Assembly (NCBI GenBank): GCA_036267635.1
Contig: DATAVR010000157.1
Span: forward strand, 1 to 64,000
DNA: 64,000 bases
From: JADGRB01 sp036267635
Lineage (GTDB): Bacteria; Myxococcota_A; Polyangia; Fen-1088
Reading direction: 5' to 3'
Below the pieces are notes generated by a model, which saw nothing but the letters and a program-made list of their open reading frames with translations, did no database searches and was not told the DNA's origin. Shown here piece after piece: positions 47,217 to 62,637 of the stretch. The position numbers were made by a program, and so were the translations under genes. The stretch's first letter is position 1, and each line of letters opens with the position of its first letter.

Positions 47217-48665
<1,449 letters not shown>

Positions 48666-48667
48666 CG

Positions 48668-49207
48668 TTACAGCTCCTCGAAGGTGCGCGAGCCGTTGGT
48701 GTAGATGCAGATCTCGCCGGCGATGGTCAGCGCCCGCTCGGCGATCTCGCGCGCCGGGAGCGTGGTCGCGTCGAGAAGCGCGCGCGCCGCCGCCAGCGCG
48801 TAGGAGCCGCCCGAGCCGATCGCAGCCGCGTCGCCGTCCGGCTCGATGACGTCGCCGGTCCCGGACAACATCAGGGTCTTTTCTCGATCGGCGACCAGCA
48901 GGAGCGCCTCCAGCCGGCGCAGCACCCGATCGGTGCGCCAGTCCTTGGCCAACTCGACGGCCGCCCGGGCCAGGTTCCCGCCGTACTCCTTGAGCCGCGC
49001 CTCGAACTTCTCGAACAGGGTGATGCCGTCGGCGGCCGAGCCGGCGAACCCGGCGATGATCTTGCCGTCGGCGAGGCGCCGGATCTTGCGGGCCGACGAC
49101 TTGACCACGGTGTTCCCCATCGTCACCTGGCCGTCGCCGCCGAGCACGACGTGATCGCCGCGGCGCACGGCGAGGACGGTCGTGGAGCGGATGCGGAGGC
49201 GCTTCAC
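48668..49207 (-). CDS. hslV: ATP-dependent protease peptidase subunit HslV
   Basis: A 179-residue proteasome-like peptidase. The catalytic Thr lies in RSTTVLAVRR, after a short N-terminal extension of eight residues (MKRLRIRS) that must be removed for activity; most HslV have only Met before Thr. The rest (GDGQVTMGNTVVK, FAGSAADGITL, AIGSGGSYALAAARAL) is standard. It starts at a GTG and overlaps xerC by 4 bases. xerC-hslV-hslU linkage recurs in other bacteria. Confidence 0.95.
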   Translation of the reverse strand: MKRLRIRSTTVLAVRRGDHVVLGGDGQVTMGNTVVKSSARKIRRLADGKIIAGFAGSAADGITLFEKFEARLKEYGGNLARAAVELAKDWRTDRVLRRLEALLLVADREKTLMLSGTGDVIEPDGDAAAIGSGGSYALAAARALLDATTLPAREIAERALTIAGEICIYTNGSRTFEEL

Positions 49208-50142
49208 GAGCGACTCCGGGCACGCGGGTGGCTCTTGTCGTAGACGGCCATTAGGTGGTCGATGTCGACGTGGGCGTAGCGCTGGGTGGTCCGGAGGCTG
49301 GAGTGGCCGAGCATCTCTTGAATGGCGCGCAGGTCGGCCCCCTCGCCGAGCAGGTGGGTGGCGAAGCTGTGGCGGAGCGCGTGCGGCGAGACGCGCGGCG
49401 TCCCCGAGGCGAGCGCGCGGCGCCCGAGCAGGCGGCGCACGGCGCGCGGGCCGAGCCGCCGGCCGCGCACGCCGAGGAAGAGCGCGTGGGCGTCGGTCGC
49501 CGGGGTCCGGCCGAGCCGGTCCGCACGCCGGGCGAGGTAAGCGTCGTAGGCCTGCCGGGCCTTCGACCCGAGCGGCACGATGCGATCCTTGCGTCCTTTA
49601 CCTTGCCGCACACGCACCATGGCCCCTGCCCCGTCGGCCTCCAGGTCACCGACGTCGAGGTGGCAGGCCTCCGAGACGCGCAGGCCGGCGCCGTAGATGA
49701 TCTCGAACAGCGCCCGCTCGAGCGCCTGGCCGCAGGCGTCCCTTCCGATGTCGTCGGCGCGCGGGCACTGGTCGGCGTCGAGCAGGCGGCCCACGTCCTC
49801 CTTGCCCAGGAACGACGGCAGCTTCTTGGCGCGCTTGGGGGCGCGCAGCGCCGCCACCGGGCTCGACTTGCAGAGCCGGCGCCGCACGGCCAGCCGGAAG
49901 AAGGCGCGCAGCGAGGAGAGCTTGCGGCCGATCGTCACGGCGTCGTTCTTTCCATGGAGCGAGGCAAGGTAGGAGCGGCAAGTGATGACGTCAAGCTCGT
50001 CGAGCGCCGGCGGTCGCCCCAGCGTCGCCTCGGCGTGCGCGCTAAACTCGTCGAGATCGTGCAGGTAGGCGCGCACGGTGTGCTCCGACGCCCGCTTCTC
50101 GGCGGTGAGGAATTGGCGAAACGCCGCCAGCGCCTGTTCCAT
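49204..50142 (-). CDS. xerC: Tyrosine recombinase XerC
   Basis: A 312-residue site-specific recombinase with an N-terminal SAM-like core-binding domain (ASEHTVRAYLHDL) and a catalytic domain holding Arg (GAGLRVSEAC), Lys (RVRQGKGRKDR), HxxR (SPHALRHSFATH), His (LGHSSL) and the nucleophile Tyr (TTQRYAHV). It resolves chromosome dimers at dif with XerD. XerC and XerD are hard to tell apart; its place before hslVU favours XerC. The ATG lies at 50142. Confidence 0.9.
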   Translation of the reverse strand: MEQALAAFRQFLTAEKRASEHTVRAYLHDLDEFSAHAEATLGRPPALDELDVITCRSYLASLHGKNDAVTIGRKLSSLRAFFRLAVRRRLCKSSPVAALRAPKRAKKLPSFLGKEDVGRLLDADQCPRADDIGRDACGQALERALFEIIYGAGLRVSEACHLDVGDLEADGAGAMVRVRQGKGRKDRIVPLGSKARQAYDAYLARRADRLGRTPATDAHALFLGVRGRRLGPRAVRRLLGRRALASGTPRVSPHALRHSFATHLLGEGADLRAIQEMLGHSSLRTTQRYAHVDIDHLMAVYDKSHPRARSRS

Positions 50143-50197
50143 CGCGACGGATCGTAGCGCGTCGGCGCTCGGTGCGCGAATCGGGTAGCCTGCGCCC

Positions 50198-51184
50198 GTG
50201 CCCGAGGCGTCCGCCCTCCCCCTTTGCCCGCTCTTCGGCCGCTGCGGCGGTTGCCAATTGCAAGACCTCGCCTACGAAGACCAGCTGGCGCTCAAGACCG
50301 ACGCCGTTCGCGCCCTGTTCCCCGAAATCGCGGTCGCGCCCTGCATCCCCTCGCCGCGCCCCTACGGTTATCGATCGAAGCTGACGCCGCACTTCCCGCG
50401 CCCGCGCCCCGGGCGCCCGGTGGCGATCGGGTTCCTCGAAGTCGGCTTGCCCCGACGCACCATCGACGTCCCGTCCTGTCCGATCGCGATGCCGGGGGTG
50501 AACGCGCGCCTCGCCGAGCTGCGGGCGGAGGTGCTCGCCCGCTGGGGGAGCTACCGCAACGGCGCCACGCTGCTGGTCCGCGAGGCCGCCTCGGGCGTCA
50601 CCGTCGACCCGCGCGCGGTGATCACCGAAGCGGTCGGCGAGCTGTCGCTGCAATTTTTGGCCGGCGATTTTTTCCAGAACAACCCGTTCCTGCTGCCGCG
50701 GCTCGCCGCCCACGTCGCCGCCGAGGCGAAGTCCGGCGGCGCCCGCTTTCTCGTCGATGCCTACTGCGGCAGCGGCCTGCTCGGCCTGGCGGCCGCCCCC
50801 GCCTTCGAGCGCGTGCTCGGCGTCGAGGTCAGCTCGAGCGCGGTCGGATGGGCGCGCGCCAACGCGGTCCGCAATGGCCGCGCCAACTGCGAGTTTCTGG
50901 CCGCCGACGCCAGCGCCGTGTTCGCCGCGGTCCCCTTCCCCGCCGCCGACGCCGCGGTGATCGTCGATCCGCCGCGCAAAGGGTGCGGCCCCGATTTCTT
51001 GCGCCAGCTCGCCGCGTTCGCGCCGCGCACGATCGTCTACGTCTCCTGCAACCCGGAGACCCAGGCCACCGACCTGGCGGTGCTGCGCGCGGCCGGCTAT
51101 CAGTGCGTCGGCCTGCAACCGTTCGACATGTTTCCGCAGACCCGCCACGTGGAGTCGGTCGCCACGCTCGCGCGCGCGACCTGA
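50198..51184 (+). CDS. Class I SAM-dependent RNA uracil-5-methyltransferase (TrmA/RlmD family)
   Basis: A 328-residue enzyme that methylates uracil C5 in RNA. It has an N-terminal FeS or Zn Cys set (LCPLFGRCGGCQLQDL), a SAM site (VDAYCGSGLLGLA), the DPPRKGC catalytic loop and the nucleophilic Cys in VYVSCNPET, ending in DMFPQTRHVESVA. The last motif is typical for RlmC/RlmD/TrmA. The precise target (rRNA or tRNA) cannot be told. It lacks a TRAM domain, so it is shorter than RlmD. The GTG at 50198 is the start; it is convergent with topA. Confidence 0.9.
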   Translation: MPEASALPLCPLFGRCGGCQLQDLAYEDQLALKTDAVRALFPEIAVAPCIPSPRPYGYRSKLTPHFPRPRPGRPVAIGFLEVGLPRRTIDVPSCPIAMPGVNARLAELRAEVLARWGSYRNGATLLVREAASGVTVDPRAVITEAVGELSLQFLAGDFFQNNPFLLPRLAAHVAAEAKSGGARFLVDAYCGSGLLGLAAAPAFERVLGVEVSSSAVGWARANAVRNGRANCEFLAADASAVFAAVPFPAADAAVIVDPPRKGCGPDFLRQLAAFAPRTIVYVSCNPETQATDLAVLRAAGYQCVGLQPFDMFPQTRHVESVATLARAT

Positions 51185-51187
51185 CTT

Positions 51188-53801
<2,614 letters not shown>

Positions 53802-53812
<11 letters not shown>

Positions 53813-54716
53813 GCGTGACCTCTGTTGGTGTAAAGACGCCACCGGGCCCCTTCAGGATCCATCCCCCCAGCTCAGCCTCGGACAAAAGCGCCAGCGCCGC
53901 CGGCAACGGCAGGGCCAAACGGCGGGCAACCTCGGCCGCTGACAGCCCTCCCACCAGCGCTTCAATCAAAGGAAGAAACGCGGGCGGAACGGGCATCGCG
54001 CGCGGAGCCTCGCCGGCCAAGGCGGCCAGCAGCTCGGCACCGTCGCGCACCGGTCGCGCCTTGCCGGTCGCGATCAAGCCGTCCGTGCCGGCGCTCCCCG
54101 GAACGGCCAGCAGCGGCCGTCCCATCCGAACCGCGAGCCGGGCGGTGACGAGCGCACCCGAGACCGCCTGCGCCTCGACCACCAGCACCGCCTCGGCGAG
54201 CGCCGCCACGATCCGATTGCGCGAGGGAAACTGCTTCCCGCGCGGCGGCGTCCCCGGCGAAAACTCCGAGAGCAGGCCGCCCGTGGCCGCGATCTCCGCG
54301 AACAGCGCCGCGTGCCGGTCTGGGTAGACGACGTCGACTCCACAGCCGAGCACCGCGAAGGTCGGCGCGCCCGCCTCGAGCGCGCCCTGATGCGCCGCCG
54401 CGTCGATCCCCAGCGCGCCGCCCGAAACGATCGTATGGCCGTACCGCGAAGCCATCGCCGCCAGCTCATGTGTGCGCCGACAACCGGCGCGGCTCGCGGC
54501 CCGGGCGCCGACGATCGCCAGCATGGGGCGCGCAGGATCGGGCAACCGCCCCCGGTACCAGAGCGCCGCGACCGGCGGCGCGATCCGGCGCAGAACGCCC
54601 GGAAAATCGGCGTGCGCCGCGGGCGCAAGTTGGACTTCGCGTGGGTCGGCGGGCACGGACAACGACGGCTTTGTCGGCTCGGCAGCCCACCGGTTGTGCC
54701 TCAAAAGACCCGTCAT
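53802..54716 (-). CDS. dprA: DNA-processing protein DprA
   Basis: A 304-residue DprA that loads RecA on incoming single-stranded DNA during transformation. The Rossmann-like core has AIVGARAASRAG, the SGGALGIDAAAH loop, GCGVDVVYP, and PPRGKQFPSRNRIVAALA. A winged-helix tail (LSAAEVARRLALPLPAALAL) ends the protein. The ATG at 54716 is the start. Its 3' end overlaps the topA start, so the two genes are coupled, as in several other bacteria. There are no other competence genes here. Confidence 0.92.
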
Positions 54717-54818
54717 CGGAGCCGTTGCAGATAGCTCCGCTCGGCGGCGCGGTCAAGCAACCCGGACAGAGGTCATGTAATTTCAGCTACTTGCGCGGGA
54801 ACTCCGCCCCGCGCGCCC

Positions 54819-55469
54819 TCACCAGCCGTCGGGAAGGTCGATCGGGACGTCACCCCAGCAGGCCGTGGTGCCGGTGGCGCGCAGGGCGCAGAACGTCGAC
54901 TCGGCGCCGACGATCTGCACGAACGGGCCGGCTGGGGGAGTGAGGTCGGGGAAACCAGCGGTCGACTCGACGATCGGCCAGCAGGTGATCTCACCGGAAG
55001 CGTCCAGGGCGCAGGCCCGACCGGCATAGTCGAGAGCGAGGTGGCGAAACGATCCGGCCTTGGTGACCATCGCTCCGCCCACGAACGTCACCGCGGTGCC
55101 GTCGGACCTGACGGCGCCGACCCGCGCGTTGTCGTTGGTGGCGATGTCGGTGTAGACGCCGGCCGGAAAGCTGACCTGTGGGTAGTGGGGAACGCCGGTG
55201 ACGTCCAGCGCCGCGATCACATTTTCCGCCGCCAGGATCTTCGTGTAGCCGACCGTCGTGGGAGGCAGCCCAACGAAGTCAGACGCGCAGGTCACCGCAC
55301 CGTTGGTTCCCAGCGTGCAGACGCCGTAGTCCGACAGAACGATCGCTTCGAGCCCCGGCCCGAGGTCCTTGGACTGGTTGCCGATCCAGCAGGTGCCCGT
55401 GCCGCTCGCGTCGACGCTGCAGAGATTGTAGATACCGAGGCCGCCACTGGTTGGAAGCTCGTTCGTCAT
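54819..55469 (-). CDS. RCC1-like surface protein, C-terminal part (separate frame)
   Basis: A 216-residue segment with RCC1/beta-propeller-like repeats. It has Cys-Trp blades such as GTGTCWIGNQ, SGEITCWPIVE and GTTACWGDVP, and G.xCAL-type turns (FCALRATG). The ATG at 55469 overlaps the stop of the upstream segment (ATGA), yet it has no signal peptide of its own. The repeat pattern continues smoothly from the upstream segment. It is therefore more likely the second half of one secreted protein than an independent gene. One missing G in the GGGG run at 55469-55472 would explain the split. Confidence 0.65.
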   Translation of the reverse strand: MTNELPTSGGLGIYNLCSVDASGTGTCWIGNQSKDLGPGLEAIVLSDYGVCTLGTNGAVTCASDFVGLPPTTVGYTKILAAENVIAALDVTGVPHYPQVSFPAGVYTDIATNDNARVGAVRSDGTAVTFVGGAMVTKAGSFRHLALDYAGRACALDASGEITCWPIVESTAGFPDLTPPAGPFVQIVGAESTFCALRATGTTACWGDVPIDLPDGW

Positions 55470-55948
55470 CCCCAGCTGCGCAGGTGGGGAGGCGCATCGG
55501 CGATGGTCGAGGGCCAGGATTCCTCCGGCTGGAACAGATAGGTGTCGTGGATGTCGGCCCAGCAGTTGATTCGACCGTCGGCCTTCACGCCGCAGTAAAG
55601 ATCGTTGTCGTTGCCGGAGACGATCTGGACCGTGCAGGCGACCGTGCCACCGTCGACGGCGACCGCGCAGGGAGTCGTCGCGACGTCGGCCGCCGCATCG
55701 GCAGCCCGCGCGTCCGTTGCCCCCGCATCGCGCCCGACGCTGCCGCCCGCTCCCGCGAGGCCAGTGGAACCGGATCCACCTCCGCCACCGGCCGAGCCCG
55801 CGGAGCCCGCAGCGCCTCCGCTGCCAGGGTGTCCGGCCGCGCTCCCGCCGGCACCACCGGTCGCGCCGCTGCCCGATCCGCCGCAGGAGATGCCGCTGCC
55901 GGCAGAGCAGACCAGCATCGTGAGACCGCGTCCGGTCGTCGTCCTCAT
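55466..55948 (-). CDS. RCC1-like surface protein, N-terminal part (separate frame)
   Basis: A 160-residue segment that starts at the ATG at 55948, overlapping the hemC stop by one base (TGATG). It has an N-terminal export signal with a Cys (SGISCGG, a poor lipobox), then a Gly/Ala/Ser-rich linker (GSGGAAGSAGSAGGGGG), and the first RCC1-like repeat (LYCGVKADGRINCWADI). It ends early at SWG, just where the next frame takes up the repeat. I treat this and 54819-55469 as one probable gene. A genuine translationally coupled pair remains possible. Confidence 0.62.
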   Translation of the reverse strand: MRTTTGRGLTMLVCSAGSGISCGGSGSGATGGAGGSAAGHPGSGGAAGSAGSAGGGGGSGSTGLAGAGGSVGRDAGATDARAADAAADVATTPCAVAVDGGTVACTVQIVSGNDNDLYCGVKADGRINCWADIHDTYLFQPEESWPSTIADAPPHLRSWG

Positions 55949-56889
55949 CAACGCCCCTCCAACTCCCGGAGAATCGCCCCGGCGCCGCGCGCGATCAAGC
56001 GGCGGGCCACCTCCGCACCGATCTCCCGCGCGTCAACCGAGGGGCCGGTGAGCGTCTCGTGGATCATCTCGGAGGCGTCGGGACGGCCGACCAGGCCGGC
56101 GAGCGTCAAACGATCGCTGACCAGCGTGGCGTGACCCGCCACCGGCGTGCGGCAGCCGACGCCGAGGCCGGCCAGGAGCGCGCGCTCCGCGGCGACGGTC
56201 ACCTCAGCGGCGGCGTCGGCGAGCGGGCGGCAGAGCGCGGTCACGCGCGCGTCGTCGGCGCGGGCCTCCAGCGCCAGCGCCCCCTGCCCGATCGCCGGGA
56301 GCATGCGCCCGGGATCGATCCGCTCGGCGATGCGATCGGAGAAGCCGAGGCGATCGAGCCCCGCCGAGGCGAGCACGCCGGCGTCGACGACCCCCTCCGC
56401 GATCTTGCGCAGCCGCGTGTCGACGTTGCCGCGCAGGATGTCGATCACCAGATCGCCGCGCACCGCGCGGAGCTGGCAGACGCGGCGCAGGCTGGAGGTC
56501 CCGATGCGGCTGCCGGCGGGGAGCGCGTCGAGGCCGGCACCCGATCGGCTGACGATCGCGTCGCGCGGGTCGGCGCGCGTCGGCACCGCCACGATCGCCA
56601 GCCCGACGCGGAGCTCGGCCGGGACATCCTTGAGGCTGTGCACCGCCACGTCGATCTCGCGCGCCGCCAGCGCCGACTCGATCTCCTCGACCCAGGCGCC
56701 TTTTCCTTCCAGCAGGACGGCCAGGCCGGACTGCGCGCGATCGCCCGCGGTCACGATGATCTTCTCGCGCACCTCGAGCCCCGGATGCGCCGCCCGCAAC
56801 AACCGGCCGACCTCGCTCGCCTGCCAACGCGCGAGCGCGCTGCCGCGCGTGCCGATCGTCAGCGTCCCCGCCGTCGTCGACTGGCTCAA
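55948..56889 (-). CDS. hemC: Porphobilinogen deaminase (hydroxymethylbilane synthase)
   Basis: A 313-residue enzyme that joins four porphobilinogens. It shows the N-terminal TIGTRGSALARWQA, HSLKDVPAEL, IGTSSLRR, LRGNVDTRL and the dipyrromethane cofactor Cys in GLGVGCRTPV. The start is the TTG at 56889, which overlaps the hemA stop by four bases (TTGA). Length is normal. It follows hemA and a HemX-like gene, an order known from Bacillus hemAXCDBL. Confidence 0.95.
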   Translation of the reverse strand: MSQSTTAGTLTIGTRGSALARWQASEVGRLLRAAHPGLEVREKIIVTAGDRAQSGLAVLLEGKGAWVEEIESALAAREIDVAVHSLKDVPAELRVGLAIVAVPTRADPRDAIVSRSGAGLDALPAGSRIGTSSLRRVCQLRAVRGDLVIDILRGNVDTRLRKIAEGVVDAGVLASAGLDRLGFSDRIAERIDPGRMLPAIGQGALALEARADDARVTALCRPLADAAAEVTVAAERALLAGLGVGCRTPVAGHATLVSDRLTLAGLVGRPDASEMIHETLTGPSVDAREIGAEVARRLIARGAGAILRELEGR

Positions 56890-58250
56890 CGACCGGCCGC
56901 CTTCTTGTCCGAGAGGCCGCCCGCCGCAGCCGCTTCGCCCGGATCGGCCTCGGCCTCGAGCGGGGCGGCGGCCGCCACCTCCAGCGCGAACAGCCGCTGC
57001 ACCGCCACCACCAGCGAGACGCCGTCGTCGGCGTCGTCGTTGCGCAGCGCCATCTGCGGCGCGTGGAGCAGCTTCTTGGCGATGGAATCGGCGAGATCGA
57101 TGATCGCCCGCTTCTCGCGCTCGCCGAGCCCCGACAGCCCGGCGGCCACCCGGTTCGCCTCCGCTTGCGCCACCCCGAGGACGTGCGCGCGCAGCGCCGT
57201 CACCGTCGGCGCCAGCTGCCGCCCCCGCCAGGCCTTCAAGAAGCGGTCGAGCTCCTGCGCGACGATCGCCTCGGCGTCACTGGCCTCGCTCTTGCGCTCG
57301 TCGCGATGCTCGGCGGCGACCTTCTGCAGATCGTCGATGTCGGCCAGGTAGATTCCGTCGAGCGATCCCGCCTCCGGCTCGACGTCACGCGGCACCGCGA
57401 TGTCGAGCAGGAAGAGCGGGCGGCCACGGCGCGCGCGCTGGACCTGCTTCAGCGTCTCCAGCGTCAACACCGGCCGCTGCGCGCCGGTCGAGGCGATCAC
57501 GATGTCGGCGTCGGTCAGCGCGCCCGGAAGGTCGCTCCAGTCGCGAACGCCCGCGCCGAACCGCGCGGAGAGCTCGTCGGCGCGCGCGCGCGTCCGGTTG
57601 ATGACGGTGAGCGTCGCCCCGTGCGCGCGCAGCGTGCGGGCCGCCAGCTCCGACATCTTGCCGGCGCCGACCACCAGCACCTGGCGGCGCTCGAAGCCCC
57701 CGAACACCTGGCGCGCCAGCTCGATCGCCACCGAGCTGATGGAGACGGGGTTGCGCGCGATCGCCGTCTCGCGCCGCACCCGCTTCGCCACCCGGAAGGC
57801 GCGCTGAAAGCAGGCGTTGAGCAGGGCGCCGGCGCTCCCCCGGCGGACGGCGGTTTCATGCGCCTGCTTCGTCTGCCCCAAGATCTGCGGCTCGCCCAGC
57901 ACCAGCGAGTCGAGGCTGGAGGCGACGCGAAACAGATGCGCCACCGCCTCGGCGTCGCGCCGCTCGTAGAGGTGCGCGCCCAGCTCCAGCGAGGTGACGC
58001 CAGCCCGGCGGGCCAGCGCCTCGCTGAGCCCCTGCGCGGCGAGGTCGCCGTCCTTGTCGATCGCGGCGTAGATCTCGACCCGGTTGCAGGTCGACAGCAG
58101 CGCCGCCTCGCGCACCGACGGCAGCGCCGCCAGCTCGGCCAGCACCGCGTCCATCGCCTCGGGCACGACCGCCAGCCGCTCGCGCACCGCCACCGGCGCC
58201 GTCTTGTGCGAAACGCCGAGCACGAGCAGATCGATGGTCGCGCCGCTCAT
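56886..58250 (-). CDS. hemA: Glutamyl-tRNA reductase
   Basis: A 454-residue NADPH-dependent reductase that starts the C5 route to haem. The catalytic Cys55 lies in LLSTCNRVEIYA. The GVSHKTAPVAVRE opening, the GEPQILGQTK segment, the NADPH loop (VVGAGKMSELA) and the C-terminal dimerisation helix are intact. The Ala/Glu-rich tail is longer than usual. It starts at the ATG at 58250, four bases after the CcsA/HemX-like gene. Transcription probably begins upstream of that gene. Confidence 0.96.
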   Translation of the reverse strand: MSGATIDLLVLGVSHKTAPVAVRERLAVVPEAMDAVLAELAALPSVREAALLSTCNRVEIYAAIDKDGDLAAQGLSEALARRAGVTSLELGAHLYERRDAEAVAHLFRVASSLDSLVLGEPQILGQTKQAHETAVRRGSAGALLNACFQRAFRVAKRVRRETAIARNPVSISSVAIELARQVFGGFERRQVLVVGAGKMSELAARTLRAHGATLTVINRTRARADELSARFGAGVRDWSDLPGALTDADIVIASTGAQRPVLTLETLKQVQRARRGRPLFLLDIAVPRDVEPEAGSLDGIYLADIDDLQKVAAEHRDERKSEASDAEAIVAQELDRFLKAWRGRQLAPTVTALRAHVLGVAQAEANRVAAGLSGLGEREKRAIIDLADSIAKKLLHAPQMALRNDDADDGVSLVVAVQRLFALEVAAAAPLEAEADPGEAAAAGGLSDKKAAGR

Positions 58251-58253
58251 GAA

Positions 58254-59072
<819 letters not shown>

Positions 59073-59131
59073 CCATTAGATTTACCACGCAGGGGGAAAA
59101 CCGGCGTGGTCCCGCCGGTTGCGTGGACGTA

Positions 59132-59193
59132 GCCGGGCTTTGCCCGGCGCAGTCCGTCGCGGGAGGGTGTGGGAACCCTCCCAGGGTTCCCAC
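59132..59193. repeat. Two-hairpin dispersed repeat, copy 2
   Basis: A palindrome GCCGGGC-TTT-GCCCGGC (59132-59148), then CGTCGCGGGAGGG, and a second stem GTGGGAACCCT/AGGGTTCCCAC (59169-59193). In the reverse complement it lines up with 29487-29547. The loops are kept while the first stem differs by paired changes (CGAGC/GCTCG against CGGGC/GCCCG). It lies between the divergent CcsA/HemX-like gene and trxA. Confidence 0.75.
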
Positions 59194-59240
59194 GGTTGCG
59201 ATGCTTGGACGCGACCCTCCGTCGTGCTAAGCCATGGCGC

Positions 59241-59566
59241 ATGGCAAGCGAGAACATCGTCGAGGTCACCGACTCGAACTTCAAGACCGAGATCCTGGCC
59301 TCCAAACTTCCCGTGCTGGTCGACTTCTGGGCGGTCTGGTGCTCCCCGTGCCGCGCCATCGCGCCGCACGTCGAGGCGCTGGCCAAGGAATACGACGGCA
59401 AGCTCCGCGTCGGAAAGTGCGACATCGACTCCAACTCCGAGGTCGCCACCCAGTACGACATCCGCAGCATCCCGACGCTGCTGGTGTTCAAGGAGGGGAA
59501 GGTCGTCGGTCAGGTCGTCGGCGCCGTCCCCCGCGCCAAGATCGAAGACCTGATCAAAAAGGCGCT

Positions 59567-59570
<4 letters not shown>
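59241..59570 (+). CDS. trxA: Thioredoxin with a CSPC active site
   Basis: A 109-residue thioredoxin. The active site is WAVWCSPCRAI (Cys34 and Cys37), with Ser instead of the usual Gly. The cis-Pro loop (SIPTLLVFKEGK) and the overall length are normal. It reduces disulfides in the cytoplasm; CSPC should shift its redox potential. The ATG at 59241 is taken as start; the open frame upstream covers the hairpin repeat. Its last 4 bases overlap the end of the convergent glycosyltransferase gene. Confidence 0.93.
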
Positions 59571-61204
<1,634 letters not shown>

Positions 61205-61228
61205 ACCGCCACTGTAGAGCGGCAATTG

Positions 61229-62161
61229 TCATCGAATTGTAATTCCTTGTGTTTCTTTGTGCGCAAACGTACCCAAGGTGGGCAAAGGTAGTCGGCGGCG
61301 GCGCCGCCTGGCGACGAGGAGCGCGGCCAGCGCCAGGAGACCGGCCCCGGCTCCCGGACGGCGGCCCCCGAGCGTGCAGTCGACGTCCTCGCCGGGCTCT
61401 TTTGTCGTCACTGGATTCAGCTGGGAGGCCGGCTCGCAGGTGGGAAGCTTCGTGCAGAGGGACTGCGCCGACGAGAGGACCCCGGTGGGGCTTTCGACCG
61501 AGACCAGCGCACAGAATTCCTGCCCGTCGGCGAGCAGCGGGTTGTCGCCGGCGCAGGTGGTGGCGGAGCGGGACGACACGAACCCGGAGAGGAACGTCGT
61601 GTCGCCCGCCTGGACCTGGAGCAGAAGATCGAGCGGCCCGTCGCCCGTCTGGAGGGCCAGCCCGAGGCCAGTCCCGTCGCCGCCCGAGCCGAGGCAACGC
61701 CCTACCAGGGTCGCGTCCTCGGGAAACTGCGGCGCCAGCGTCGGCTTGGCGTCGACCCAGAGCTGGATGCTCTGCGGAGAGAGCAGTGCCGGCGTGTCGT
61801 CGGCGATCTGAATCGTGTAGACGGCGCCCGGGGTCAAGCTGGCGGTCGGCTGCAGCGCGAGCGCCGGCAGGCCGTCGATCGTCAGCGGCGCACTGGTCAC
61901 CGCGACGATCGCGCCATTCGGATCGACGAGCTGGATCGCCTGCGCGCGGGCGGCCTCGCATCCGCCTGGCCCTCCGCCGTCGAACACCAGCAGAATCCGT
62001 CCGTCGGTGGGAAGGACCACCCCGTACGCCGGAATCGTACCGAGCAGCGCGCCGCAGGAGAGGCACTGGAGCAAATCGGCGCGCGCCGGGCTGCTGCCGG
62101 CGCAGGTGAACGCCGCCAGGAGAAGCGCCGCGGCCACCATGCGCACCCGACCGCGCCTCAT
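61229..62161 (-). CDS. Secreted MYXO-CTERM protein with Ig-like domain
   Basis: A 310-residue protein with a signal peptide (ending in ARAD). A beta-rich domain resembling bacterial Ig-like/Big repeats follows (IPAYGVVLPTDGRILLVFDG, LTPGAVYTIQIADD), then a Cys-containing second part (FCALVSVES). The C-terminus is a MYXO-CTERM-like tail: a Cys (DVDCTLGG), a hydrophobic stretch (GLLALAALLVA) and RRRRRR. About 20 residues extend beyond the Arg run, which is longer than usual. Its ATG at 62161 overlaps the upstream lipoprotein gene (ATGA). Confidence 0.78.
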   Translation of the reverse strand: MRRGRVRMVAAALLLAAFTCAGSSPARADLLQCLSCGALLGTIPAYGVVLPTDGRILLVFDGGGPGGCEAARAQAIQLVDPNGAIVAVTSAPLTIDGLPALALQPTASLTPGAVYTIQIADDTPALLSPQSIQLWVDAKPTLAPQFPEDATLVGRCLGSGGDGTGLGLALQTGDGPLDLLLQVQAGDTTFLSGFVSSRSATTCAGDNPLLADGQEFCALVSVESPTGVLSSAQSLCTKLPTCEPASQLNPVTTKEPGEDVDCTLGGRRPGAGAGLLALAALLVARRRRRRLPLPTLGTFAHKETQGITIR

Positions 62162-62637
62162 GGCTGCGGCGTCAACGTGGCGGTGCAGACCACGTCGTCC
62201 TGATAGTCGACGCACGGCAGCGCGATCACGCCATTGGCGGCGGTCGCCGTGCAGAGCCGCCACTGTTCGATCCAGCTGTCGCACGCTCCACCGTCGGCGG
62301 CGCTGGCGCCCGAGGCGCAGAGATAGGCGTTGCCGTGCAGCCGCCACCCGCCGTTGTTGGGCGCCTTGGCGGCGCCGGCCACCAGCGCCTCGGCCTCCGG
62401 CGGCAGGCCACACCACTCGGCGCCCGTGACCTCGACGGTGCCGTTGACATTGCCGAGGAAACCGATCAGACCGGCCGGGCCGCAGCCGTCGTCGACCTGA
62501 TACGCCACCTGGGTGGCGGGGCCACCGGAGCTCACCTCGGTGCCGCCGTCTGTGAAGCATCCGGCGCCGAGCGTGCAGAGGAGCGCGGCGCCAGCGACGA
62601 CCGTCGCGGCCCAGCGAGCTTGCCTCGCGCGGGTCAC
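62158..62637 (-). CDS. Small lipoprotein, paralogue of the poly-Ser protein
   Basis: A 159-residue predicted lipoprotein with a lipobox at Cys27 (LGAGC). The mature domain has a DGCGPAGLIGFLGNV opening, a NGGWRLHGNAYLC middle and an ALPCVDYQDDVVCTATLT end. These match, in order, segments of the protein encoded directly upstream (62634-63185), so the two are ancient duplicates. I do not recognise the family. The start is the GTG at 62637, which overlaps the upstream stop (GTGA), and the stop overlaps the next start. Confidence 0.72.
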   Translation of the reverse strand: MTRARQARWAATVVAGAALLCTLGAGCFTDGGTEVSSGGPATQVAYQVDDGCGPAGLIGFLGNVNGTVEVTGAEWCGLPPEAEALVAGAAKAPNNGGWRLHGNAYLCASGASAADGGACDSWIEQWRLCTATAANGVIALPCVDYQDDVVCTATLTPQP

